Below are positions 1 to 7,727 of a stretch of DNA of 34,846 bases, piece after piece (position 1 is the first letter of the stretch; every line of letters begins with the position of its first letter). Under the pieces are notes generated by a model. It did not search any database and had not been told where the DNA came from. It worked only from the letters and a program-made list of their open reading frames with translations. This DNA is from Amylostereum areolatum (lineage: Eukaryota; Basidiomycota; Agaricomycetes; Russulales; Stereaceae): assembly GCA_012932865.1 (NCBI GenBank), contig SAXG01000156.1:1-34846 (forward strand). The letters are read 5' to 3'. The position numbers were made by a program, and so were the translations under genes.

Positions 1-401
1 ACGGAAGACTTAGGCGAGCTTATTAACTTAGTTTGGATTCTCTTTAGTATGCTTAAGAGGAGGTTCTTATTAGAACAGTCCTGTATTTACAAAGAGAACG
101 AGCTGGGGAATAGCTCGCTCGTTGAGCCTCCTTTTATAGGAAAGGAGGTCGAGTAAATATATGTACATTTGGCGACGGTTGTATCAAGTATCTACGGAGA
201 CGAACTGTGGCACCGTCGAGGCTATGCCGTTGGGACGGTGACGATCTGTGGCACCGTCGAGGCTATGCCGTCGAGACGGTGACGATCTGTGGCAGCGTCG
301 TTGAGACGGTTACGAGCTGGGGCACAGTCGTAATCCGTCGTTTAGCGACGTCCTTCCTAGTAAGGCAATGGAAAATGAAGTACCTTGGACAAGTTGTAAC
401 A
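1..401 (-). repeat. Z-family LTR (copy Z0), cut by the window edge
   Basis: This is the right-hand part of a long terminal repeat that recurs at 4002, 23054, 23703 and 33378. It ends in the shared terminus GTTGTAACA at 401 and then passes directly into X pol. Read on the - strand it starts TGTTACAACTTG, carries the tandem CTGTGGCA-containing units near 200-330, and has a TATA box followed by a short hairpin. Because Z copies here lie on the - strand, this is either the 5' LTR of an element lying off the left edge or a solo LTR. The expected right target-site copy is actac at 402-406; its partner is outside the window. Confidence 0.85.
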
Positions 402-1519
402 ACTACAGAGTGTCAAGACGCCTTCGCTGCCCTCAAAGCTGCGTTCACCTCATCCCCTGTCCTGATTCTCCCTGACCCGTCGAAGCCATACTTGGTAGAA
501 GTCGATGCCTCGGACTTCGCAACCGGAGGCATCCTCTCGCAACACGGCCAAGATAGTCACCTTCATCCTGTTGCCTACCTGTCCAAGTCACTTACTGAAC
601 CGGAACGCAACTACGACATCTACGACAAGGAACTGCTGGCAATTATTCGGGCACTTGAAGCTTGGCGGCACTATCTGGAAGGCGCAACTTATCCGGTCGA
701 GATTTGGACAGACCACAAGAACCTGGAGTACTTCAAGGAAGCACAAAAGCTGAGTCGTCGGCAGGCCCGCTGGGCGTTATTCCTCACGTGCTTCGATTTC
801 ACACTTACGCACAAGCCGGGCCTTCATCATCGACCAGATCCATTGTCCAGACGCCCTGACCTTAAAGAGGGGGTCGAGAACGACAACAAGGAACGTATCC
901 TCCTAGATCCCAAGTACTTCCGTATCCGCGCCACTAGATCGCGCACTGTAACCACCATAGGCAACACTGACCTACGCCGACGCATCCGAGATGCGCGCAC
1001 CAAAGACGCTGAAGTTGTACAAGCCATGGACGCTATCCTTCGCAACGGGCCACAATAGCTTGTTAAGGACCTTCAAGAATGGAACCTGGAAGACGGGATG
1101 ATTCTGTTCAGAGGGAAGGTCTATGTACCTGCAGACATCGAGCTACGTCGTGACATTGTCAAGTCATTCCACGACTCACCAATGGCAGGACATCCAGGTC
1201 GCCACAAGACGTATGAACTCCTCAGCCGAGAATACTGGTGGCCAGGGATGTCGGTCTTTGTACGCAACTATGTTGAAGGATGCGCTGTTTGCCAAGCGAC
1301 CAAGAACCGTCCCCAGCACCCCCATGTCGACATGATCCCTAACGCCGTCCCAGAATGCCCATTTGAGGTGATCACAACCGACTTTGTTACTGATCTGCCT
1401 CCCTCGGATGGATACGACACTATCTGCATGATCGTAGACTGCCTCTCTAAGGCCATCTGTATTGCACCGTGCACCAAAAAAATCGACAGCAATGGCACCG
1501 TCGACATCTTACTGGACCG
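402..1519 (+). pseudogene. X pol, left part: RNase H and integrase N-terminal half (nonsense at 1057)
   Basis: Reverse transcriptase/RNase H/integrase polyprotein of a Ty3/Gypsy element, entered mid-gene because a Z LTR lies at its left. The RNase H region shows VDASDFATGGILSQ, YDKELLAI and IWTDHKNLEYF, carrying the acidic catalytic residues. A TAG at 1057-1059 follows NGPQ and stops the frame, but the same frame continues with VKDLQEWNLEDG. The integrase zinc domain follows (GHPGRHKTYELL, GCAVCQATK), then the first catalytic Asp in TTDFVTDLP. The frame is cut at 1519 by a MITE. The first ~65 codons that can be read upstream of 402 are LTR read-through and not part of the protein. Inactive: 5' part missing, one nonsense codon, one insertion. 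Confidence 0.85.
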
Positions 1520-2174
1520 TAGAGCTCTTCACGAGTGGCTATACTCGTGAGTACCTGTATGAGTACCTGTAAGGCACATCCGTGGGTATTGCCATCCACG
1601 GATACGAGTACTCGTGTGCCTGATACTCGTGAGAGTGCAGGTATGACTTTTGAGCTCACAGGTTACCTGTGCAAGTACCTGTCAAATACCTGTCAGATAC
1701 TTTGGCAGGGTTGATCTTGATATAATTACAAATAATAGCTATTGGATTGGTATAAGCATTATCTCTTACAGATCCTTATGTACTGTTGTTTCCATTGTGG
1801 CTCCTTTCTCATCCCTTTCCTCTCCTCTCCTCACATATATGATTGAAAGCCTTGCATGGTACGCTGTATCATAACCTGATGCATGTTTACCTGTACCCAA
1901 ATGTTACTGGCATTATCCTCACCTTCAAAATGGAGTGTCAATATGCTTAACAGAGCTTCCAAGGTGAGTCTGAGAAGGCCCCCGCTGCCGCTTATATCAT
2001 ATTTTCTAGGAACAACAGGTACTTGTCATACCTGTGTATCCGCGAGTGGGAGTATCCGTGCCACAGGTACCTGTGTGCCTGATACTCGTGAGAGTGGGAG
2101 TATAAGATCTGGAGCCACAGGTACCTGTCTCAAGGTTGCAGGTACCTGTAAGAGTGCACTTGTGAAGAGCTCTA
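1520..2174. mobile_element. hAT-like MITE inserted in X integrase
   Basis: A 655-bp insertion with terminal inverted repeats: TAGAGCTCTTCAC at the left and its reverse complement GTGAAGAGCTCTA at the right. The direct 8-bp duplication CTGGACCG flanks it at 1512-1519 and 2175-2182; an 8-bp target duplication is the hallmark of the hAT superfamily. Removing the insertion and one duplication returns the integrase to a single open frame. Inside, ACCTGT/ACAGGT motifs recur near both ends, and a 24-bp direct repeat occurs at 1614-1637 and 2073-2096. No transposase frame is present, so it is non-autonomous. The superfamily call rests on duplication length and TIR only. Confidence 0.8.
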
Positions 2175-3245
2175 CTGGACCGCGTGTGGCGACACTATGG
2201 GCTGTGGAAACAGATGATCTCCGACCGTGGCCCACAGTATGCAAGCAAGGTTATGCAGGAGACTTGCGCCAAACTCGGAATCAAAGCTTCAATGAGCACA
2301 GTGTACCACCCTCAAACGGATGGTGAAAGCGAACGGGCGAACCAAGAGTTTGAGCAGTACCTTCGGGCATTCTGCAACTATCAGCAGGACGACTGGGTGA
2401 AGTACCTCCCCTTCGTCAAATTTTCACACAACATTCATGTCCATTCAGCTACAGGTTGCGCCCCATTCGAGCTGCTTTACGGTTTCCTACCGACAATGAT
2501 CCCCTCTGTCAACCCCATCTCCAAGAACCTTGCCGTCGAAGAACGCTTGCAGCACCTTGAAGAAATACGCAAGGAATCACAGGCCAGTCTTGAAACGGCA
2601 CGCAACCTGATGAAGCGCTACAATGGCGACTCAACACAGGAAGGAGTGCGTTTTGAAGTTGGTGACAAAGTTTGGCTGGATGGTAAGAACCTGAAGACCA
2701 CACGTCCAAAAGCTAAGCTTGCAGCAAAACGACACGGCCCATTCACCATCACTGACGTCCTCGGACCAGTGACTTACCACCTTCAACTCCCCCCTAAAAG
2801 GCATATCCACCCTGTCTTCCATGCCTCGCTTCTCTCAGCGTACAAAGAGACGGATGCCCATGGACCCAACTTCACTCAACCGCCTCCAGAACTGATTGAT
2901 GAAGATGAGGAGTACGAGATTGAAGCCATCCTCGACTCACGACCCACACGCAACAAACGCGGCATTGAATACCTCGTCAAGTGGCTTGGATACCCCGACT
3001 CTGAGAACAAATGGAGACCGGCCTCTGCATTAATGCATGCCAAGGATGCTATTGCTGAGTTCCACCGCCTCCGTCCCAATGCCCCGCAATCACTAAAATC
3101 ATTGGGTCTGACCCAGGCCGAATTTCTTGCATCCACGATGGACGATGAACTTGCGCTCCTGGCGAAAGCGCGCCTTAAAGAGGGGGTAATGTCACGGATC
3201 ACCTCAATCCTTTCCCTTTTCGTTGCATCGCGTTCAGTCACATGA
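2175..3245 (+). pseudogene. X pol, right part: integrase core and chromodomain
   Basis: Continuation of X pol after the MITE. It holds the second catalytic Asp (SDRGPQYASK) and the Glu (HPQTDGESERANQ) of the D,D(35)E integrase core, the QVWLDGKNL-like C-terminal region (DKVWLDGKNLKTTRPKAKLAAKR), the GPVTYHLQLP and HPVFHASLL segments, and a chromodomain (YEIEAILDSR, YLVKWLGYPDSENKWRPASAL). The chromodomain places X among chromoviruses, which commonly target heterochromatin. The frame runs past the purine tract into the LTR and stops at 3243-3245. This half is undamaged; the gene as a whole is broken upstream. Confidence 0.88.
3177..3189 (+). other. X polypurine tract
   Basis: The run AAAGAGGGGGTAA directly precedes the TGTCACGG start of the X LTR. 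This is the usual place and composition of the plus-strand primer. It overlaps the end of pol. Confidence 0.75.
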
Positions 3246-3574
3246 TTACATTTCCCATCACATGACGTTGTCAGCCTGACTCCTCTTATCTTTCCATCTA
3301 TGACATCATCGCTCTGGACCACGCCCTCCCCCTTCCTTTTCCTTATTGTTCTCTCCCGCTCGCACTATTCTCGCATCATTGATCCTGTACATATATAAGG
3401 CTCTCCTCTGTGTCCCTTTTCCTTAGATCATCCTCTTCGTTCCCCACGTACTGCTTTGGCCCTACGCCTGGACTTGGACCCTCTCCTGCCAATCTATCCT
3501 CCCTTCTCTCTCTCTTTGGGTGACTTGGGTGATCTGCCAGTTGCTGGACCGATCCCTAACAGCGGGTCCCAACA
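3190..3574 (+). repeat. X 3' LTR
   Basis: About 385 bp bounded by TGTCACGG at the left, right after the polypurine tract, and CCCAACA at the right, where family-Y coding sequence resumes. It contains a TATA-like tract (ATATATAAGG, 3391-3400) followed by pyrimidine-rich sequence, as expected of an LTR promoter. The 5' LTR partner is not in the window, so the boundaries rest on TG...CA ends, the purine tract and the sharp return to Y1 sequence. GTGTA at 3575-3579 is the likely 5-bp target duplication; its mate is off the left edge. Confidence 0.7.
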
Positions 3575-4001
3575 GTGTACCATGAATTCAAAGACATCTT
3601 TGACAAAGACGACTTCGACAAGCTTCCTGTGCGACGCCCATGGGACCACGCCATTGAACTCACTCCTAACTTCAAACCGGTCGATTGCAAAGTTTACCCC
3701 CTCACATTGGACGAGCAGAAGCAACTGGACGCCTTTTTGGAAGAGAACCTGAGATCTGGATGGATCCAGCCATCCAAATCACCCATGGCCTCCCCATTCT
3801 TCTTCATCAAGAAAAAAGACGGCTCGTTACGTCCTGTGCAAGACTATTGAAAGCTCAATGAGATGACAATAAAGAACCGTTACCCGCTCCCACTCATCCA
3901 AGAGTTGGTTGATAAGCTTAAGGGAGCACGGCACTTTACCAAGCTCGATGTCCGATGGGGGTACAACAATGTTCGGATTAAAGAAGGAGACAAATGGAAA
4001 G
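3575..4001 (+). pseudogene. Y1 pol fragment (start of reverse transcriptase)
   Basis: Nearly the same sequence as 20271-20697 of Y2. It encodes [25 protein letters not shown], the [18 protein letters not shown] segment, and then [22 protein letters not shown] of the RT palm. A TGA at 3848-3850 stands where Y2 has CGA (VQDYRKLNE). The fragment is bounded on the left by the X LTR and on the right by the Z1 LTR, which cuts the frame right after the codons matching Y2 DEWK. It is the remnant into which two later elements inserted. Confidence 0.85.
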
Positions 4002-4540
4002 TGTTAAGGACGGTCCTTATCACGTGACAAGCGGCTCAGGCTACAGTACTCTTACGCGTGAGAGGTGGGATCAGGTGATCCAGACGTCTCGGTTATACGA
4101 AGGTGAAGGTCGATAAGCGAAGCAGTAAGTCTTCACGGAAGACTTAGGCGAGCTTATCAACTTAGTTTGCTTGGGATTCTCTTTAGCGTTTAGAAGAGGA
4201 GGTTCTTATTAGAACAGTCCTGTATTTACAAAGAGAACGAGCTGGGGAATAGCTCGCTCGTTGAGCCTCCTTTTATAAGAAAGGAGGTCGAGTAAATATA
4301 TGTACATTTGGCGACGGTTGTATCAAGTATCTACGGAGACGAGCTGTGGCACCGTCGAGGCTATGCCGTTGGGACGGTGACGAACTGTGGCACCGTCGAG
4401 GCTATGCCGTTGGGACGATGACGATCTGTGGCAGCGTCGTTGAGACGGTTACGAGCTGGGGCACAGTCGTAATCCGTCGTTTAGCGACGTTCTTCCTAGT
4501 AAGGCAATGGGAAATGAAGTACCTTGGACAAGTTGTAACA
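4002..4540 (-). repeat. Z1 3' LTR
   Basis: A 539-bp LTR whose + strand starts TGTTAAGGACGG and ends GTTGTAACA. Read in element sense (- strand) it contains U3 tandem units, a TATA box (complement of TTTTATAAG near 4270), a short hairpin, and several palindromes toward its end, including the stem at 4128-4146. It is inserted in Y1 pol, with gaaag (3997-4001) as the only visible flank. The other end of Z1 is lost, so no target duplication can be confirmed. Confidence 0.9.
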
Positions 4541-4773
4541 CTATCCCCCTCTCTAGAATCTACGTCTCGTAGATTCCTGAATCGAAGCGATTCTAGTGGG
4601 ATGTCTTGAACATGCTGTCGATCGCTCGCTCTCCGCCATTGGAGAAGGAATATTGTTGATGCGATGAATGTGAGGATCGTAAGTCCTACGATGATGCTGA
4701 TGACGGCGATGAGCCAGCGTGGAGTGGGCGTATTGAAAATCGCGAGATCGGGTGATTGTGCTGATTGCATCAT
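4402..4773 (-). CDS. Z1 ORF5: small single-pass membrane protein
   Basis: A 123-codon frame starting at an ATGATG pair. Residues 1-20 are polar and end PTPRW; residues 21-44 form one clear membrane segment (LIAVISIIVG, LTILTFIASTIFLL); then QWRRASDRQH starts a charged tail. The short N-terminus and positive residues after the segment suggest N-out/C-in. The frame continues through the polypurine tract, enters the LTR near residue 78, and stops at 4402. The same protein is visible in Z2 and Z3. A TATA-like GGATATAAAG lies about 35 nt upstream. No family recognised; by position it is env-like, but nothing shows it acts as an envelope. Confidence 0.55.
   Translation of the reverse strand: MMQSAQSPDLAIFNTPTPRWLIAVISIIVGLTILTFIASTIFLLQWRRASDRQHVQDIPLESLRFRNLRDVDSREGDSVTTCPRYFISHCLTRKNVAKRRITTVPQLVTVSTTLPQIVIVPTA
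4541..4554 (-). other. Z1 polypurine tract
   Basis: On the - strand this reads AGAGAGGGGGATAG directly before the LTR start TGTTACAAC. The same tract abuts the LTRs at 23590 and 24243, which fixes the element orientation as - strand. Confidence 0.85.
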
Positions 4774-4805
4774 GCTTCTGGGTTTGTCGCTTTCTGATGT
4801 TCACT

Positions 4806-4815
4806 CTTTATATCC
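4806..4815 (-). promoter_or_regulatory. TATA-like box before Z1 ORF5
   Basis: GGATATAAAG on the - strand, about 35-40 nt upstream of the ORF5 ATG at 4773. Z3 has the same sequence at 34096-34105, and Z2 has GGATAAAAGG at the matching place. Inferred promoter; no transcript data. Confidence 0.45.
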
Positions 4816-4845
4816 TTGTCCGGACCTCAGTGATAGAATTCTATT

Positions 4846-5229
4846 CTATCGCTTTAACAACGCCTCTACTACTTTCAGGTCCTCCTCGTCTATCGTAGGA
4901 GCCCCTAACCGATGTCCTATCCTCGCCGTTGTCGCGTGATCCGGGCTCTTGAACCGAGGCCCGCGTTTTCGGAAGAGTCCCTTGATGCCGCATCTTCCCT
5001 TCGACTCCTGCATGGCTTCTTCGTCTAGGCTTCTCGGCCTCTTCATGGCGCGAGCGACGTCCGGACGGCTTAGGAGTTCCGTGACTCTCTTGAGATGACG
5101 AAGGAGTTCTTCGTCTTGTGGGTCGGGCGTGGGAGTGCGCGAGAGGACGGGCGAGGGAGGAGGAGTGGTAGGGGGAGTGTGGTCGGTGGTGGAGAGGTTG
5201 CGCGATGAGGAGGTGAGGGTGGAAGACAT
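4846..5229 (-). CDS. Z1 ORF4: 127-residue Ser/Pro-rich basic protein
   Basis: It starts MSSTLTSSSRNLSTTDHTPP; a longer in-frame start at 5379 exists, but the ORF4 frame is open upstream of this ATG only in Z1, not in Z2. The N-terminal third is Ser/Thr/Pro-rich; next is a charged helical stretch (PQDEELLRHLKRVTELL, PDVARAMKRPRSLDEEAM); the C-terminal part is basic (GIKGLFRKRGPRF) and ends VVEALLKR. The ORF lies between the hydrophobic ORF and ORF5 and has a GGATAAAA box about 75 nt upstream. It is intact in Z1 and Z2 at identical length and broken in Z3. Function not recognised; a nucleic-acid-binding role is only a guess from charge. Confidence 0.55.
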   Translation of the reverse strand: MSSTLTSSSRNLSTTDHTPPTTPPPSPVLSRTPTPDPQDEELLRHLKRVTELLSRPDVARAMKRPRSLDEEAMQESKGRCGIKGLFRKRGPRFKSPDHATTARIGHRLGAPTIDEEDLKVVEALLKR

Positions 5230-5303
5230 TTGGTTGGTGTGGGTGATGCGAGTGGGTTGGTTTAGACGATGTCTGAGGGTGTTGTGGTCTTTGTAGCTTT
5301 CCC

Positions 5304-5311
5304 TTTTATCC
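5304..5311 (-). promoter_or_regulatory. TATA-like box before Z1 ORF4
   Basis: GGATAAAA on the - strand, about 75 nt upstream of the ORF4 ATG. The same octamer occupies the same place in Z2 (25000-25007). Confidence 0.4.
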
Positions 5312-5375
5312 TTACGATGCGGAGGGACAATGATGTAATCATTGCCAGCAATCGTAAGCGATGATTCGTACATAA

Positions 5376-5774
5376 TCAAAACTGAGTCGTAAGTAGGCGA
5401 CGTGTCCAGCGCGTCGCGGAGAGAATATCAAGCGTCTCGCCTTCCTCATAGCGATAGAAACCGGTATAGTAGAGAAGTCCGAGGAAAATATGCGTGCGGA
5501 TGAGGGTGCAGTCCATGATCAGTCCGAGAAGTATCGCGACGATAGATGCGAGAGCGTAACGATGGGGGGAGAGAGAAAGTCCGAGTGCATGATGATGGGT
5601 AAAGTCTGTCCGCGCGCTTACCAGGGTTCCGGCCAGTGATCCTTCGACTCCTCCGCTTCCTGCAAGTCCCAATCTGCTTCCTTCCAGAAGAGATCGTCGA
5701 CGCGCCATGAGTGATTGAAGCGTGAGGGGGGTTCTCGTTGAGTGCGGAGCATTGCGTCCTCCCAATACAGCCAC
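5376..5774 (-). CDS. Z1 hydrophobic ORF overlapping the ORF3 tail
   Basis: A 132-codon frame. Its first ~50 codons overlap the ORF3 tail frame and look like an alternate-frame reading; the second half does not. That half has two hydrophobic stretches (YALASIVAILLGLIM and IFLGLLYYTGFY), then a polar end (EEGETLDILSATRWTRRL). Length and stop are the same in Z2. A more conservative start is the Met of MDCTLIRTH, giving 46 residues. No upstream TATA box or good start was found, so it may be a spliced exon of ORF3 or not a gene. Putative membrane protein. Confidence 0.35.
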   Translation of the reverse strand: MAVLGGRNAPHSTRTPLTLQSLMARRRSLLEGSRLGLAGSGGVEGSLAGTLVSARTDFTHHHALGLSLSPHRYALASIVAILLGLIMDCTLIRTHIFLGLLYYTGFYRYEEGETLDILSATRWTRRLLTTQF

Positions 5775-7584
5775 TGCTCAGTGGCGTGTTGGGCGGCTTC
5801 GTGCGTCAGGCTCTCGCGTCGCGTGAGGAATCCCAGAAGCTGCCTGTGGGCGCGGGCGGTAGCGTCGGTACGTCGGAGGTGGGGGTGGGACATCAGTGTT
5901 CCTGGACCGTAACTGATATCCGGACGGTCCGGGCGAGGGTGAGGAAGAGGAGTCTGTGGTCGGAGGGGGATAGCAGGACCGAGATCGGGGGAAGTGAGGG
6001 GGAGCGCCCTTGCGACGGGGACAGTCTCGGCGGAGATGGCCTCGCTTGCCGCATTTCCAGCAGCGTTTCCGCGGCTTCGAGGGAATCGCGTCCCACTTCT
6101 CTTGCGTCCACGTGGTTGGTTCGTCGCTCCATGGGTTCGAGGGATTCTCGGCTACTTCCTTCGTCCTGTCGTCCTTCTCCGATTTGTCCACCGGGCTGTC
6201 CGATTCGTCCGTTGAACTGTCCGACTCGTCCGTTGAACTGTCCGACTCGTCCGTTAGGTTGAGTTCCTGTCTCCGGCGAGCGCGGTCTTCCATCATTCGA
6301 TCGACTATCTTCTTGAGTTCCTTGAAGTTCTTCCTCACCCGATGCATCGGGGAGTCTGAACTCTCTGATCCGCTTGAACGGTCTTCCGTCGGGGTCGACA
6401 GAATCATGTTTACGTCGCTGTGCGGTGACTCGGGGATCCTGGGTGACGGGATCTCGAGCGTGGTCGGGGTGCGGACGTAGGGGTGAGGGATAGGGGGCGG
6501 GGTTTCCGTGCCACGGCATGGGAGCGTCGCTAGCAGATAGTGGGAATGGAGTTGGCGGTCTAGGCACGGCGGGCAGCCGAGGAGGTGTCCTAGGTACTGG
6601 TCGCGGACTGCTGGTCGGTTGTCCGGTCGGTTGTCTGGGCTCTGGAAGGACCAGGGACTGTCCCGATAGCTCTCTTGGCAGGGGCTGTCTGAACTGCTCT
6701 CCGGGTAATCCGTTTCTAGCGACGGGAGGCTGGACGGGGTTAATCTGGGTGATGCCGGGGATGGGTAAGGATCCTGGTGGCGTGGGGGCGGTGACGGGTC
6801 GTGGAGGGGCGTTAGGAAGGAACGGGGGTCTGGTGAGGGCGGATGCGATGGGATCGGGTCGAACAGTATAGCCCGGGGAGATGTGATGTCCATGGAAGAT
6901 GAGGTCGACGTCGGGGCCTTCGCGTGACGACATATGGGGAACTCCGGTAGTTTCCATTCGTCTTCGGAGGATTTCTCCTTCGTAGGCAGCGCGGAAGGTA
7001 TGTCTTTCCCAGTTGAGCCAGTTGACTCGGAGTCCGACTTCAGTGAGGAACTTTCGGAGTTCTGCGACGTTGAGTATAGCCGCTGCGCTAGCTTCCTGAA
7101 TCGTCGAAGAAGCTTGACCTCTCGTTCCTCCATTTCGGTCGAGAGCGTCAGGTACCTCAAGTCTAGCTGGTGGAGTTCTTCGTCGAGCATCTTGTTGTGG
7201 TCTTCCAGGATGCCCTGGACGTCGGTCGACTCCCTCCTGAGGTCGTCGATCCGCTGCCTGGCTTGCTCGATCGCTACTCCGGCTATCATGTGGGCTATTT
7301 GATTCTCGAGTATCGGGGAATCGGGTGTTGGGACCTTCGTCGCTCCGGACCACGGGGATTGCATTGGCACCTGTGAGGAATCCGGGTGCTTCAGTTAGGG
7401 TTCTTCTGTATGCTTCTAATCGGCTTACCCCCTGTTCTTCCGTCTGGTCCTGACCTAGACGGAGGAGGTACTGACTTAATTGCGAAGATTGCTGCCGATC
7501 GAGCGATGAAGCAGTCTCCACAGAGGGTGCGTTCCTGTTGAGTGTGGTGTGCTCTGTTGCAGACGAGGCGGATGCGTTCGACAT
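5618..7584 (-). CDS. Z1 ORF3: spliced gene with coiled coil and CCHC zinc knuckle
   Basis: Exon 1 (7584-7429) begins MSNASASSAT and ends with EEQG. A 58-nt intron (7371-7428) switches the frame, and exon 2 runs from 7370. Early exon 2 is a long heptad-type helix (ARQRIDDLRRES through REVKLLRRFRKLAQRL); the middle is Pro/Ser-rich; a second helix (VRKNFKELKKIVDRMMEDRARRR) precedes an acidic DESDSST repeat and a CX2CX4HX4C knuckle (CWKCGKRGHLRRDC). In Z1 the exon-2 frame stops at 5778, while the aromatic tail shared with Z2 (EQWLYWEDAML, DDLFWKE, ending HWPEPW) lies in another frame at 5893-5618. Z1 has five Gs where Z2 has four near 5968. The position after pol is unusual; the zinc knuckle suggests RNA binding. 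Confidence 0.6.
7371..7428 (-). other. Predicted intron in Z1 ORF3
   Basis: On the - strand: donor GTAAGC, branch-like CCCTAACTGA 20-25 nt before the end, acceptor CCTCACAG. Length 58 nt, in the range of the helicase introns in this window. All signals are the same in Z2 although neighbouring bases differ. Confidence 0.65.
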
Positions 7585-7674
7585 TGTTGGGTGAGACGGT
7601 CTGATTGGTAGAGGAGATGTTGGTTGCGTTCGGGGTGGTGGACATTGGTGATCTGTCTTGTTGAACCCGTAGGG

Positions 7675-7683
7675 TTTTTATCC
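7675..7683 (-). promoter_or_regulatory. TATA-like box before Z1 ORF3
   Basis: GGATAAAAA on the - strand just after the pol stop. Initiation about 30 nt downstream would fall next to the first ATG (7645) and leave the ATG at 7584, used for ORF3 here, as the next start. Confidence 0.45.
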
Positions 7684-7727
7684 CCCCCTTGTTGGCAGTG
7701 CATTCGCCTGAATGCCGTTGAGTCTCA

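Noticed and set aside
200..330. Tandem units considered as a CRISPR array
   Set aside because: Units are degenerate, lack spacers, lie inside an LTR, and the genome is eukaryotic.
207..401. Apparent N-terminus of the ORF running into X RNase H
   Set aside because: This part is LTR sequence read by chance in frame; repeats of the same peptide occur at each LTR copy.
3997..4545. Target duplication around the Z1 3' LTR
   Set aside because: gaaag on the left has no partner because the 5' end of Z1 is missing; the sequence right of the LTR is element interior.
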